This document shows positions 26,514-34,516 of a DNA stretch of 64,000 nucleotides, piece by piece; positions within the stretch are counted from its first letter, which is position 1, and each line of letters opens with the position of its first letter. A program made the position numbers and the translations under genes. The notes beneath the pieces were generated by a model. The model had not been told where the DNA came from. It did no database searches and saw only the letters and a list, made by a program, of their open reading frames with translations. This stretch comes from Chloroflexota bacterium (GTDB lineage Bacteria; Chloroflexota; Dehalococcoidia; JABGRK01): contig JABGRK010000018.1 of NCBI GenBank assembly GCA_018648325.1, positions 62,001 to 126,000 on the forward strand, written 5' to 3'.

Positions 26514-26792
26514 CTAGTAAGATTCACCGGAGAAGAAGTCTACATTTTGCAGACTAAGCGGCTTCATATACTCAGTAGGCATCTCACCAGACCATCTGGT
26601 ATCACCAAACGAGCTTTCAAACGACCTTCTTTCGCCGCAGTATTTACATATAGCTTTGCAATAGCCATGCTTGGGATGGCCCACTATCCAATAGTGAACA
26701 CACGTGGGCTGTTCAATCGTTTGTACTGCTTTTTGCTTGGCTTTTTGCGACGCTGGTCTATCTTTGACAGCGCTATTCGTTCTGCTTTTCAT
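26514..26792 (-). CDS. Small zinc-ribbon-like protein upstream of grpE
   Basis: 92 residues, no family name recognised. After a basic N-terminal segment there is a metal-binding pattern C-x-H-x-W (CVHYW, about 31-35) and AICKYCGERRSF (C-x2-C, about 47-57), so a treble-clef or zinc-ribbon of about 30 residues is likely. The C-terminal part is rich in aromatic and acidic residues. The gene ends nine bases before grpE, so it is the first gene of the grpE-dnaK run, and it carries a Crp-type palindrome centred 41.5 bases upstream of a predicted start. A regulator or chaperone accessory role is conjecture. Confidence 0.7.
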   Translation of the reverse strand: MKSRTNSAVKDRPASQKAKQKAVQTIEQPTCVHYWIVGHPKHGYCKAICKYCGERRSFESSFGDTRWSGEMPTEYMKPLSLQNVDFFSGESY

Positions 26793-26822
26793 AACCTAAT
26801 ACCCCCAACTGTAGATACTAAT

Positions 26823-26828
26823 ATTGTA
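26823..26828 (-). promoter_or_regulatory. -10 element of the zinc protein-grpE-dnaK transcript
   Basis: TACAAT on the minus strand (26828 to 26823), predicted start near 26816. The palindrome centre at 26857.5 is then at -41.5. Confidence 0.45.
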
Positions 26829-26849
26829 GGTTGCAGGAGAAGGGCTGTA

Positions 26850-26865
26850 TGCGACAAAAGTCGCA
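26850..26865. promoter_or_regulatory. Candidate Crp/Fnr operator, grpE-dnaK run
   Basis: TGCGAC-AAAA-GTCGCA, a perfect 16-base palindrome, 58 bases upstream of the small zinc-protein start. Nearly the same sequence lies before the ferredoxin gene. Confidence 0.6.
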
Positions 26866-26941
26866 AGTGCAAAACGTAGCTAAATAATGATTGAGAATAG
26901 AGGGATTCTAAGGAATAAAAGGGGAAACGAACAGAAAAAGG

Positions 26942-27148
26942 CTATTCGTCTGCGAAGACTATTTCAAAAGCACAGGTTATGGCACTTAGCGGGCAGATTT
27001 CTTCACACTCGCAACACCAGCCACACTTTTCAGTTTCGATCAGAGTTATAACATTGTTAACGAGAACCAGCGCACCACATCTGCATACCGGGATGCACAG
27101 GGCGCATGAGTCACATTTATCGAGGTCTATATAGGGCATCTCTGCCAT
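26942..27148 (-). CDS. 2[4Fe-4S] ferredoxin
   Basis: 68 residues. Two cluster motifs: CDSCALCIPVC (about 12-22) and CGWCCECEEIC (about 42-52), with an extra cysteine beside the second motif. Acidic and small as expected for a soluble low-potential ferredoxin; likely electron carrier for AOR, CODH or Hcp, though no partner is fixed by position. RBS GGAGGA eight bases before ATG. Preceded by a Crp-type palindrome and a TAAAAT -10 at the right distance, so probably controlled by the Crp/Fnr gene just upstream. Confidence 0.93.
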   Translation of the reverse strand: MAEMPYIDLDKCDSCALCIPVCRCGALVLVNNVITLIETEKCGWCCECEEICPLSAITCAFEIVFADE

Positions 27149-27170
27149 TTGCTATATCCTCCACCTAACT

Positions 27171-27176
27171 ATTTTA
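27171..27176 (-). promoter_or_regulatory. -10 element of the ferredoxin gene
   Basis: TAAAAT on the minus strand (27176 to 27171), predicted start near 27164; the palindrome centre at 27205.5 is then at -41.5. Confidence 0.45.
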
Positions 27177-27197
27177 GGTATACCTGTCATATTAATC

Positions 27198-27213
27198 TGC
27201 GACATTTGTCTCA
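27198..27213. promoter_or_regulatory. Candidate Crp/Fnr operator, ferredoxin gene
   Basis: TGCGAC-ATTT-GTCTCA, one mismatch from a perfect palindrome and the same half-sites as at 26850-26865. It overlaps the stop codon of the Crp/Fnr gene. Confidence 0.6.
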
Positions 27214-27885
27214 TACCGCTGTTTCAATCATATTTTCAAGCGCTTTTTTGTTGCTAATAACGATGCGATGACGGTTCATACTTATGGCACCGTCTGCCTC
27301 CAGCATCTTGAGCGATCTGCCGACCACCTCGCGTGCAGTGCCCGCCATGGCTGCCATATCCTGCTGTGTCAGCCTGGCTTTTGAACCGGCGCCGTCACCA
27401 CCAGCGTATTTAAGTAAAATAGCAGCGACCCTGCCGATAACATGCTTGAATGACAAATCTTCAACCAGTGCAGAAAGATGGCGTACTCTATCGGCAAGAA
27501 TTTTTAAGGCATTCTGTTTGGCTTTGGGGTATTTATCAAGCAGCGCCAGCATATCAACATTGTTTATGCCATACAGATCAACGGGGATCATTGCCTGTGC
27601 GCTTGCCGGATTAGGCAGGCCATCAATTACGGGAACATCGCTTATCGACTCGCCGACATGCGCCAGATACATAATCTGCTCTTTGCCATCGGCAGAGGTT
27701 TTGAAAAGCTTAACAACGCCCGATGCAACGATATATAGGTTATCGGCCAACTCATCCTCAAGCGCTATTATCTCGCCCCGCTTGAACGACTGCTCAAAAA
27801 AAGGCCTGGCGGCCTCCCCAAGCTCATCAGGAGTAAAGCCTGCAAAATATGCAACTCGTTTTAATATCTGTAAATCAACAGCCAT
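27211..27885 (-). CDS. Crp/Fnr-family regulator, HcpR-like
   Basis: 224 residues: N-terminal cyclic-nucleotide-type beta barrel (about 15-125), long dimer helix, C-terminal winged helix. The recognition helix reads GTAREVVGRSLKML (about 178-191) with the Arg-Glu...Arg pattern of CRP, which reads a G-C-rich TGnGA half-site; this fits the TGCGAC half-sites nearby. No N-terminal cysteine cluster like that of FNR is present, so an [4Fe-4S] oxygen sensor is unlikely; a haem- or NO-sensing HcpR-type role is possible given hcp in the same region. Downstream genes are the ferredoxin and the zinc protein-grpE-dnaK run. Confidence 0.88.
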   Translation of the reverse strand: MAVDLQILKRVAYFAGFTPDELGEAARPFFEQSFKRGEIIALEDELADNLYIVASGVVKLFKTSADGKEQIMYLAHVGESISDVPVIDGLPNPASAQAMIPVDLYGINNVDMLALLDKYPKAKQNALKILADRVRHLSALVEDLSFKHVIGRVAAILLKYAGGDGAGSKARLTQQDMAAMAGTAREVVGRSLKMLEADGAISMNRHRIVISNKKALENMIETAV

Positions 27886-27920
27886 AAATATATCTTATAA
27901 ATAATTAGCGATATTATACA

Positions 27921-28664
27921 CTATCCCGTTACTACTGGCGAGGAGTTTTTATCAAACGGATTGGTCCGCATGGCCAGCGAGAACAGATAAGGGTAGTTCT
28001 TTTTGAGATGATCCATGTACTCCAGCCACATCTGCGCCAGCCACCCGTACGCCCGGTTGGTATCACCGGTCAGGTGTGCCATATCCGTATCGGGGAGCCC
28101 TGTAACCTCATCTCTGTTGGCCAGTTCATCTGCCAGGTGAAACACGGCCCTGAGCAGATCAGTAAAATTCTCATGCTCAAGCAGAATGGGATTTTCAAAC
28201 ATACGAATTAGAAACTCCATCTTCTCAACAAGTATCTGTCGCATATCCTGCAAATGGCTGGCATCTATGTTGACCTTGTAATCATACCTTTTTATCAGAC
28301 TTTCCACCCTATCAAATTCACGATCATCCCAGTTGTTGCTCACTATCAATTCTTTGCGAATATCATCCAGCTTGGGATCCAAGTCTGAGATATACGTGAG
28401 CAGCCTTGTTCCAATCTCGCCAAAGAATGCACCTATCACCATGTTCAGCTTGTCCAGCCGTGAGCGTTTTTCCCTGGCATCAAGTAGCCGGTGCACCAAC
28501 AAAACAACCAGCAGCACTTCAATGGGAACAAACGCTATGTCACCTATCATATAGATGAATATATGATGGGCCTCTCTGAAAATGGCGTAGTGAATACCAT
28601 AGACTACTGCCGACACTGCCACCAGTAAAATACCAATCCATATTTTCCAGTCTACTTTCTTCAT
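27921..28664 (-). CDS. Conserved membrane protein of unknown function
   Basis: 247 residues from ATG 28664 (GGAG eight bases upstream; an upstream in-frame start lacks an RBS). Two membrane helices at the N-terminus: about 6-26 (WIGILLVAVSAVVYGIHYAIF) split by a short loop from about 35-60 (GDIAFVPIEVLLVVLLVHRLL). The remaining ~190 residues are cytoplasmic, charged and helical, with EKRSRLDKLNMVIGAFFGEIG and a later LPDTDMAHLTGD; no catalytic motif recognised. It precedes the Crp/Fnr gene by 35 bases and may share a transcript. Confidence 0.6.
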   Translation of the reverse strand: MKKVDWKIWIGILLVAVSAVVYGIHYAIFREAHHIFIYMIGDIAFVPIEVLLVVLLVHRLLDAREKRSRLDKLNMVIGAFFGEIGTRLLTYISDLDPKLDDIRKELIVSNNWDDREFDRVESLIKRYDYKVNIDASHLQDMRQILVEKMEFLIRMFENPILLEHENFTDLLRAVFHLADELANRDEVTGLPDTDMAHLTGDTNRAYGWLAQMWLEYMDHLKKNYPYLFSLAMRTNPFDKNSSPVVTG

Positions 28665-28736
28665 GGCGCCCACTCCTAAAAATGTCTGTCTTTTATATCT
28701 TAACACTAAAAAGGATAATCCTGAATCTACCATAAG

Positions 28737-28766
28737 TTGACAACATTTGCCAGCGGGCCTTAAAGT
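28737..28766 (+). promoter_or_regulatory. Possible AOR promoter
   Basis: TTGACA (28737-28742), 18-base spacer, TAAAGT (28761-28766); the -10 is weak. The AOR ATG is 33 bases further. Confidence 0.35.
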
Positions 28767-28799
28767 GGAATTAGGATACAGTGTGCACGGAGTTGTGAG

Positions 28800-30707
28800 A
28801 TGACGCTGAGTAAGAAAATAGCCTACATAGACTTAAATACAGGTGAAATCGAATCAAAGCCTATCCCGCTGGAACTTCGCCGCAAGTACATTGGCGGGCG
28901 CGGGCTGGACATGTATCTGCTATATAACCACATAAAACCCGGCATCGATCCGCTTGGCCCCGATAACGTCGCTCTCATTAGTGCCGGTCTGCTGGTGGGC
29001 ACACCATCCTCCGGTACGGGCCGAACTCATATTGCCGGCAAATCGCCGCTTACCGGATACCTTGGCAGTTCCAACATGGGCGGATTCTTTGCATCCGAGC
29101 TGCGCTTTGCCGGATACGATCATCTGGTAATTACAGGCAAGGCTGATAAGCCAAGCTACTTATGGATACATGACGGCGAGATCGAAATACGCGACGCGAC
29201 ACACCTATGGGAACTGGATACGCACGCTACACAGCAAACTATAAGAGACAAGCACAAAGATCAGGAAATACAGTCACTGGTCATAGGCCCGGCGGGTGAA
29301 AACCTGGTTAGGTACGCCAATGTAATGACATCGCTTAAAAACGCCGGAGGCAGAACCGGCATGGGTGCGCTGCTGGGCTCCAAAAACCTCAAGGCAGTCG
29401 CCGTAAGAGGCACCATGGACCTTAAAATCGCCCATCCCGACGAGGCACTTGCTTACAACAAGCGCATTATTGACGGCATTCTGTCGGCTAAGGCATCCAA
29501 GATTATGGGGCGCTACGGCTCACCGTTCATCTGGGGAGTTACCAACAGCTCCGGCATGGTGCGCGTGCGCAACTTCCAGCATAACCAGCTTGAAAACGCC
29601 ACCGCCGTCGAGTGCGAGGAAATGGAGAAATACTCAGTAGGCAGGGCGTCTTGTTTCGGATGCCAGATGCATTGCCGCGGCAGACACCGTATACCCGATG
29701 GCCCATACAAAGGTACTTATGGCGAAGGGCCGGAATACACCGCACTGGGAGCATTTGCCGGAGAAGTGGACTGTACAAACCCTACAACAGTACTGGTGGG
29801 CAACCATCTTACAAATATATACGGCCTTGATAACCTGGAAACGGGCAGCATGATCGCCTGGGCCATGGAACTATACGAACTGGGTATTATCACCGATAAA
29901 GATACCGACGGATTAAAACTGAAATTCGGTGATGATGAAGTAGTCATTGAAATGATAGGACGCATCGCCCGGCGCGAAGGCCTTGGATCTATACTTGCCG
30001 AAGGCCCACTCAAGGCTGCTGCAATAATAGGTAAGGGTTCTGCAAAATACCTTATACATGCCAAAGGCATGAGCAACCTGCACTCAGACGAGCGCTCCAC
30101 GCCATCACTGGCGCTGGGAGTCGGTACCAGCTCCAGAGGAGCAGACCACATACGTTCTCGCGCGGCAATTGACCTTTTCGGCCTGCCCGAATCGCTGCTT
30201 GCCGACGTATACGGACAACCTACGCCGTATGATGGCCCGATGACCTCAGATTACACTTCATACGATGGTAAGGCACGACAGGTGTTATGGCAGGAGATGT
30301 GCTATGAGGCGGTAGACTGCTTAGGGATTTGCAAATACCACACCGTATTTCTGGGTCCCAACTACCCCAACTTTGAGGAATGGTCCCGGCTTATTTATTA
30401 CAACACCGGCCTAGAATTTTCACCACTTGAGATTTGGGAAGTTGCCGATAGAGCTTATACAATAGAGCGTCTGTTTAACCTACGCGAAGGCATGATCAGA
30501 GCAGACGACATGCTGGTGGACCGCTACTACGACGAACCTACGCCGGACGGTATTGGTAAGGTGCGCGGTGCAAAAATAGACCGCGACAAGTATAACGATA
30601 TGCTGGATGAGTACTACGAAATGCACGGATGGAACAAAAGCGGTGTGCCTACAAAATCGACCTTAAAGAAACTGGGGCTGGACAAAGAACCGTCGGGGTT
30701 GATCTAA
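28800..30707 (+). CDS. Aldehyde:ferredoxin oxidoreductase (tungsten enzyme)
   Basis: 635 residues, normal for AOR. Oxidises aldehydes to acids (or reduces acids) with ferredoxin, using a tungsto-bispterin cofactor. N-terminal domain carries GGRGLDMYLLY and the pterin-binding SGTGRTHIAGKSPLTGYLG region (divided); GGRTGMGALLGSKNLKAVAVRG is typical. The single [4Fe-4S] cluster is bound by CFGCQMHC (about 284-291) and a later cysteine in CLGICKYH (about 507-511). ATG has GGAG eight bases upstream. No dedicated ferredoxin partner is adjacent; the 68-residue ferredoxin 1.6 kb away could serve. Ends four bases into the convergent DUF3795 gene. Confidence 0.97.
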   Translation: MTLSKKIAYIDLNTGEIESKPIPLELRRKYIGGRGLDMYLLYNHIKPGIDPLGPDNVALISAGLLVGTPSSGTGRTHIAGKSPLTGYLGSSNMGGFFASELRFAGYDHLVITGKADKPSYLWIHDGEIEIRDATHLWELDTHATQQTIRDKHKDQEIQSLVIGPAGENLVRYANVMTSLKNAGGRTGMGALLGSKNLKAVAVRGTMDLKIAHPDEALAYNKRIIDGILSAKASKIMGRYGSPFIWGVTNSSGMVRVRNFQHNQLENATAVECEEMEKYSVGRASCFGCQMHCRGRHRIPDGPYKGTYGEGPEYTALGAFAGEVDCTNPTTVLVGNHLTNIYGLDNLETGSMIAWAMELYELGIITDKDTDGLKLKFGDDEVVIEMIGRIARREGLGSILAEGPLKAAAIIGKGSAKYLIHAKGMSNLHSDERSTPSLALGVGTSSRGADHIRSRAAIDLFGLPESLLADVYGQPTPYDGPMTSDYTSYDGKARQVLWQEMCYEAVDCLGICKYHTVFLGPNYPNFEEWSRLIYYNTGLEFSPLEIWEVADRAYTIERLFNLREGMIRADDMLVDRYYDEPTPDGIGKVRGAKIDRDKYNDMLDEYYEMHGWNKSGVPTKSTLKKLGLDKEPSGLI

Positions 30708-31039
30708 GACTTCCCCTCAAGCCATTTCTGCGTGCCTACCTTGGCTCTGTAAATTAAATCGTTCTTACGATCTTCAAGCGCCTGCTCGGCCTCTTGGTCA
30801 CTTAAGGAGGGGTCTCTCATCTCCAAAAATAAATCGCAGGGGAAATCGGAACACAGGCCGCAGTGCTCTAGGCTGTGTATATTGACACTACAATCGTACA
30901 TCGGACACACGTCTACACCAAACTGCGCAGTCCAGAACGGCTTGCCTTTGATGTAACCGCATCCTCTACATTTGTCACCAAGGTGCTCACAAGCGCCGCA
31001 GTTCACTCCACACGAGGCAGCTAACTTATGATCAAACAT
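30704..31039 (-). CDS. DUF3795 cysteine-rich protein
   Basis: 111 residues. Eleven cysteines in the DUF3795 pattern: SCGVNCGACEHLGDKCRGCGY near 9-29 (divided), DVCPMYDC near 43-50, HCGLCSDFPCDLF near 59-71. These probably bind metal or an Fe-S cluster; function unknown in the family. Often found near redox or methyl-transfer genes. Overlaps the AOR stop by four bases, convergent. Good match, no biochemical role can be given. Confidence 0.85.
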   Translation of the reverse strand: MFDHKLAASCGVNCGACEHLGDKCRGCGYIKGKPFWTAQFGVDVCPMYDCSVNIHSLEHCGLCSDFPCDLFLEMRDPSLSDQEAEQALEDRKNDLIYRAKVGTQKWLEGKS

Positions 31040-31050
31040 TAAAACTCCTA

Positions 31051-31812
31051 TTACAACCTTACGGGAATACCCCTGCTCTGCAGATACTCCTTAACCTCGC
31101 GGATGGAGTATGTTTTGAAGTGAAAGATGCTGGCAGCAAGCACAGCGTCTGCCTTACCAACAGTCAGTGCATCATACAAATGATCCATAGTCCCGGCACC
31201 GCCGCTGGCAATTACCGGTACGGATACGGATTCGCTGACAGCGCTGTTCAACTTAATATCATATCCCTGCTTTTGACCGTCGGAATCCCAACTGGTTAGT
31301 AGTATCTCGCCAGCACCAAGCTGGACAGCGCGATTGGCCCAGCCAACGGCGTCAATTCCAGTTGGCTGACGCCCACCATGCGTTAGAACTTCCCAGCCAT
31401 CACCGGACGCTGTACGTTTGGCATCTATTGCAACCACAATGCACTGCGAACCGAATTTTTTTGCACCGTCAGTGATCAGCTCGGGGTTTTGCACAGCAGC
31501 AGAATTAATGGATACCTTATCGGCTCCAGCCTCTAGCATAAGCCGCATGTCAGCAACCTCACGTATGCCGCCACCCACAGTAAACGGGATGAAGACCTGC
31601 TCGGCAACACGCCTTACCACATCAACCATGGTATCTCTGCCATCAGACGAGGCGGTGATATCAAGAAACACCAGTTCGTCGGCATCTTCAATGTCATAGA
31701 AAGCAGCAAGCTCCACTGGATCACCGGCGTCCCGCAACTGGGTAAAGCTGGTGCCCTTTACTACACGCCCGCATGTTACATCAAGACATGGAATTATACG
31801 CTTGGTCAGCAT
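31051..31812 (-). CDS. hisF: Imidazole glycerol phosphate synthase subunit HisF
   Basis: 253 residues, normal. Cyclase half of the fifth histidine step, using ammonia from HisH. TIM barrel: N-terminal [20 protein letters not shown], catalytic aspartates in CLDV (D10-type) and in [15 protein letters not shown] (the second aspartate), phosphate sites VGGGIR and [15 protein letters not shown]. Its ATG overlaps the hisH stop (TAATG), so the two are translationally coupled. No other his genes lie here. Confidence 0.97.
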   Translation of the reverse strand: MLTKRIIPCLDVTCGRVVKGTSFTQLRDAGDPVELAAFYDIEDADELVFLDITASSDGRDTMVDVVRRVAEQVFIPFTVGGGIREVADMRLMLEAGADKVSINSAAVQNPELITDGAKKFGSQCIVVAIDAKRTASGDGWEVLTHGGRQPTGIDAVGWANRAVQLGAGEILLTSWDSDGQKQGYDIKLNSAVSESVSVPVIASGGAGTMDHLYDALTVGKADAVLAASIFHFKTYSIREVKEYLQSRGIPVRL

Positions 31813-32429
31813 TAGTCTTTACCTCCAAGCGCCATTTTAAAATAATTGGCATACATTTTAAGACCGTATTCTCCGCTTTTTTCCGGGTGAAACTGAGTTG
31901 CTACAATATTATCCTTAACAACCATGGCACAAATTGATGTGCCGTATTCAGTTGTAGCTGCGATTACTGAATTGTCATCAGGGACACCGTGATAGCTGTG
32001 TACAAAGTAGAAATTGGTGTTGTCAGGTATTCCATCAAAAACAGGGTGCTTTATCTTCTGCTCAAGTTGATTCCAGCCCATATGTGGTATTTTACGACCT
32101 TCCGGCAGCCTTTTAACTGTGCCCGGAATGATACCAAGACACTCATGCCAACCCTCTTCCTCGGTGGCCGAAAAAAGAACCTGTAGCCCGATGCATATGG
32201 CCAAAAAAGGCCGTCCACTGGCAACCACCTGGTGTATTACCTTATCGATACCAAGCTCGACCAGACTGTCCATGGTGTCGCGGGCAGCACCAACACCCGG
32301 CAATACAACAACATCTGCATTTAAGATAGTATCGGCATCATTGGTAACGGTTGATTGATAACCAATCTTGGCAATTGCATTAACAACACTACGCAGATTG
32401 CCAGCGCCGTAATCGATTATTGCGATCAA
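31812..32429 (-). CDS. hisH: Imidazole glycerol phosphate synthase subunit HisH
   Basis: 205 residues from TTG 32429. Glutaminase half of the HisFH complex: oxyanion and nucleophile region [17 protein letters not shown] (cysteine near residue 80), catalytic His and Glu in [14 protein letters not shown]. The start is decided by the RBS: AAGGAG lies seven bases before TTG 32429, giving [14 protein letters not shown], the usual HisH start; the GTG three codons upstream (32438) would overlap the RBS itself. Overlaps hisF at TAATG. Confidence 0.95.
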   Translation of the reverse strand: MIAIIDYGAGNLRSVVNAIAKIGYQSTVTNDADTILNADVVVLPGVGAARDTMDSLVELGIDKVIHQVVASGRPFLAICIGLQVLFSATEEEGWHECLGIIPGTVKRLPEGRKIPHMGWNQLEQKIKHPVFDGIPDNTNFYFVHSYHGVPDDNSVIAATTEYGTSICAMVVKDNIVATQFHPEKSGEYGLKMYANYFKMALGGKD

Positions 32430-32512
32430 ATGTCTCACTCCTTACTACCTATAAATCCATCATACGTTAGGCACTAAAAGCAGTCAACCATAATAAATCA
32501 ATGCCCTCCTTC

Positions 32513-32541
32513 TTGCCAAGTATACATTTAGCCCTTATAAT
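32513..32541 (+). promoter_or_regulatory. Promoter of first ABC exporter operon
   Basis: TTGCCA (32513-32518), 17-base spacer, TATAAT (32536-32541), 43 bases before the ATG at 32585. Confidence 0.55.
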
Positions 32542-32584
32542 ACAAAAATATTGTTTTTTGAAGCAACCGGTCAGGAGAGGTATC

Positions 32585-33334
32585 ATGCCCGATGAATTCT
32601 TAATAGCAAAAGAACTGCACAAAAGTTTTAGTGAAATCAAGGCTGTTAATGGGGTTTCGTTTTCCATAAACCGCGGCGAAATATTCGGACTACTGGGGCC
32701 CAACGGCGCCGGCAAAACCACGACCATTCGTATGCTGGCAACCGTACTACAGCCCGACAGTGGCGAAGTGACCATCGGCGGATACTCTACTCATCAGAAC
32801 GCACCCAAAGCCCGCAGTCTCATAGGCGTCTGCCCACAGGATCTGGCGCTGTACGAAGAATTATCTGCAATAGACAACCTGGTATTCTTCGGCAGAATGA
32901 GTGGGCTTGACGGTAAAGAGGCAAAGGAGCAGGCAGATATCAATCTTAGGCTGATGGGACTTGAGGATCGGGCCAAGGGTAAAATCGCCAAGTTTTCCGG
33001 CGGTATGAAACGACGCATCAACCTGGCAGTAGCGCTGATGGGTACACCGGAAATGCTCTTTTTGGATGAGCCAACTGTAGGTATAGACCCTCAATCAAGA
33101 AACAGTATTTATGAGGTGATCGAAAACCTTCGTGACAAAGGAATGACTATACTGTATACAACGCATTACATGGAAGAGGCTTCCCGTCTCTGTAAACGCG
33201 TAGCCATAATAGATGGAGGGCAAATGATTGCCATGGATACGCCCACTGCACTGAAAAGCCAGATAGGTGATCCGGACAAGATAACGCTGGAGGATGTGTT
33301 TTTACACTATACGGGCAGAAGCCTGCGTGATTGA
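32585..33334 (+). CDS. ABC transporter ATP-binding protein
   Basis: 249 residues from ATG 32585, which has AGGAG nine bases upstream; the frame is open further upstream without an RBS. Walker A GPNGAGKTTT (about 39-48), Q-loop CPQD, signature FSGGMKR (about 136-142), Walker B LFLDEPTVGIDPQ, H-loop THYM. Belongs to the DrrA/CcmA-like exporter ATPases that pair with ABC-2 permeases, here encoded by the two following genes. Substrate unknown; typical roles are drug, lipid or antibiotic export. Spacing to the first permease is nine bases. Confidence 0.93.
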   Translation: MPDEFLIAKELHKSFSEIKAVNGVSFSINRGEIFGLLGPNGAGKTTTIRMLATVLQPDSGEVTIGGYSTHQNAPKARSLIGVCPQDLALYEELSAIDNLVFFGRMSGLDGKEAKEQADINLRLMGLEDRAKGKIAKFSGGMKRRINLAVALMGTPEMLFLDEPTVGIDPQSRNSIYEVIENLRDKGMTILYTTHYMEEASRLCKRVAIIDGGQMIAMDTPTALKSQIGDPDKITLEDVFLHYTGRSLRD

Positions 33335-33343
33335 TAAAGCCAT

Positions 33344-34516
33344 ATGATTAAAGCACTATACGTTGCACTGCTGGAAACCAAAATATTTTTAACGGACAAG
33401 GCAGGACTTGCCTTCAGCCTGCTGCTCCCTATCGCCATCTTCGCACTGATGTACGGCGCCTTCGGTGGCCAAACCATATTTCACGGCACTGCTTATATGG
33501 TCAATCAGGATGTTGATGCTCAAGGTCAGGCAAACTACTATTCAGATCTTATTGTAGAGCAACTTGATGGGTTGGATAGCCTGGACGTGAGTATACTATC
33601 AGAGGCGGATGCGCAAAGAAAGCTGGATAGGTCTGACATACTCATGGCATTCTATATACCTGAGGGTTTCTCGGACGATATTGATAGTGGGCTATCATCG
33701 CAACTTACAATCAAACAGCGCGGTAATGGCGGTGACGAAGGCCAGATCGTAGCCAGCATCGTTCGTGGTATGGTAGAAAACATAAACCAGCAGTTGCAGG
33801 TACATGCAAAAGTAGCTGGCGCTGTTGGAGGAAACTACAACCAGGATACGGTTAATGAATACCTGGCAAACAGAACGGTTTCAGTTAATACATCTGTTGG
33901 AGAAAGCAGTGCACCCGATCCAGTCAAGGAGTTTTTGCCCGGTATTGTAACCATGTTCATCCTGTTCGGCATATCTATGAATGCCCGCGCGCTGTATGAG
34001 GAACGCAAGCGTGGCACACTGGAGCGTCTGGTTACCACACGCCTGGGCGTGGGACAGATGTTTACCGGTAAATTCTTGTCTTATGTGGCCCGTGGTTTTA
34101 TCCAAACGCTTATTCTATTATCCCTGGCTTACGCCGTTTTCGGGGGCGACTTATTCACCACTGCATCATTCTTCAAGGCGCTTTTTATCTGCCTTGTATT
34201 CTCTGGAGCAGCCGGTGCCTTTGGTCTCATCATCGGATCTGTATCGCGATCGGAGGGTCAGGCCATATGGATGGCGGTTTTCTTCACCATGTCCATGGTT
34301 ATGCTGGGAGGAACATTCTTCCCAATACCAGAGGACACCGTGTTTTTTACAATAAGCAAATTTTCTATTAACACCTACATCAATGACGCACTCAGGGCAA
34401 TAACCGCAGATAACGCTTCACTGACCAGCCTGTGGCCTGAATTGCTCATCATGGCAGGAGTAATCGTAGTAGGGCTGGCCGCCAGCAGATACATGTTTAG
34501 GGTTATATCCAAATGA
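33344..34516 (+). CDS. ABC-2 type permease, first of pair
   Basis: 390 residues. One N-terminal membrane helix (LAFSLLLPIAIFALMYGAF, about 26-44), a large extracytoplasmic loop (about 50-190) with HGTAYMVNQDVD and an internal KQRGNGGDEG stretch, and five further helices, including FLPGIVTMFILFGISMNARAL and a YEERKRGTLERLVTTRLGVGQ coupling segment, the ABC-2 hallmark. Overlaps the next gene by four bases (ATGA), so coupled. Works with the ATPase and second permease as an exporter. Confidence 0.88.
   Translation: MIKALYVALLETKIFLTDKAGLAFSLLLPIAIFALMYGAFGGQTIFHGTAYMVNQDVDAQGQANYYSDLIVEQLDGLDSLDVSILSEADAQRKLDRSDILMAFYIPEGFSDDIDSGLSSQLTIKQRGNGGDEGQIVASIVRGMVENINQQLQVHAKVAGAVGGNYNQDTVNEYLANRTVSVNTSVGESSAPDPVKEFLPGIVTMFILFGISMNARALYEERKRGTLERLVTTRLGVGQMFTGKFLSYVARGFIQTLILLSLAYAVFGGDLFTTASFFKALFICLVFSGAAGAFGLIIGSVSRSEGQAIWMAVFFTMSMVMLGGTFFPIPEDTVFFTISKFSINTYINDALRAITADNASLTSLWPELLIMAGVIVVGLAASRYMFRVISK

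Noticed and set aside
26793-26941. CIRCE element before the grpE-dnaK run
   Set aside because: No TTAGCACTC-N9-GAGTGCTAA-like sequence; only the TGCGAC palindrome is present.
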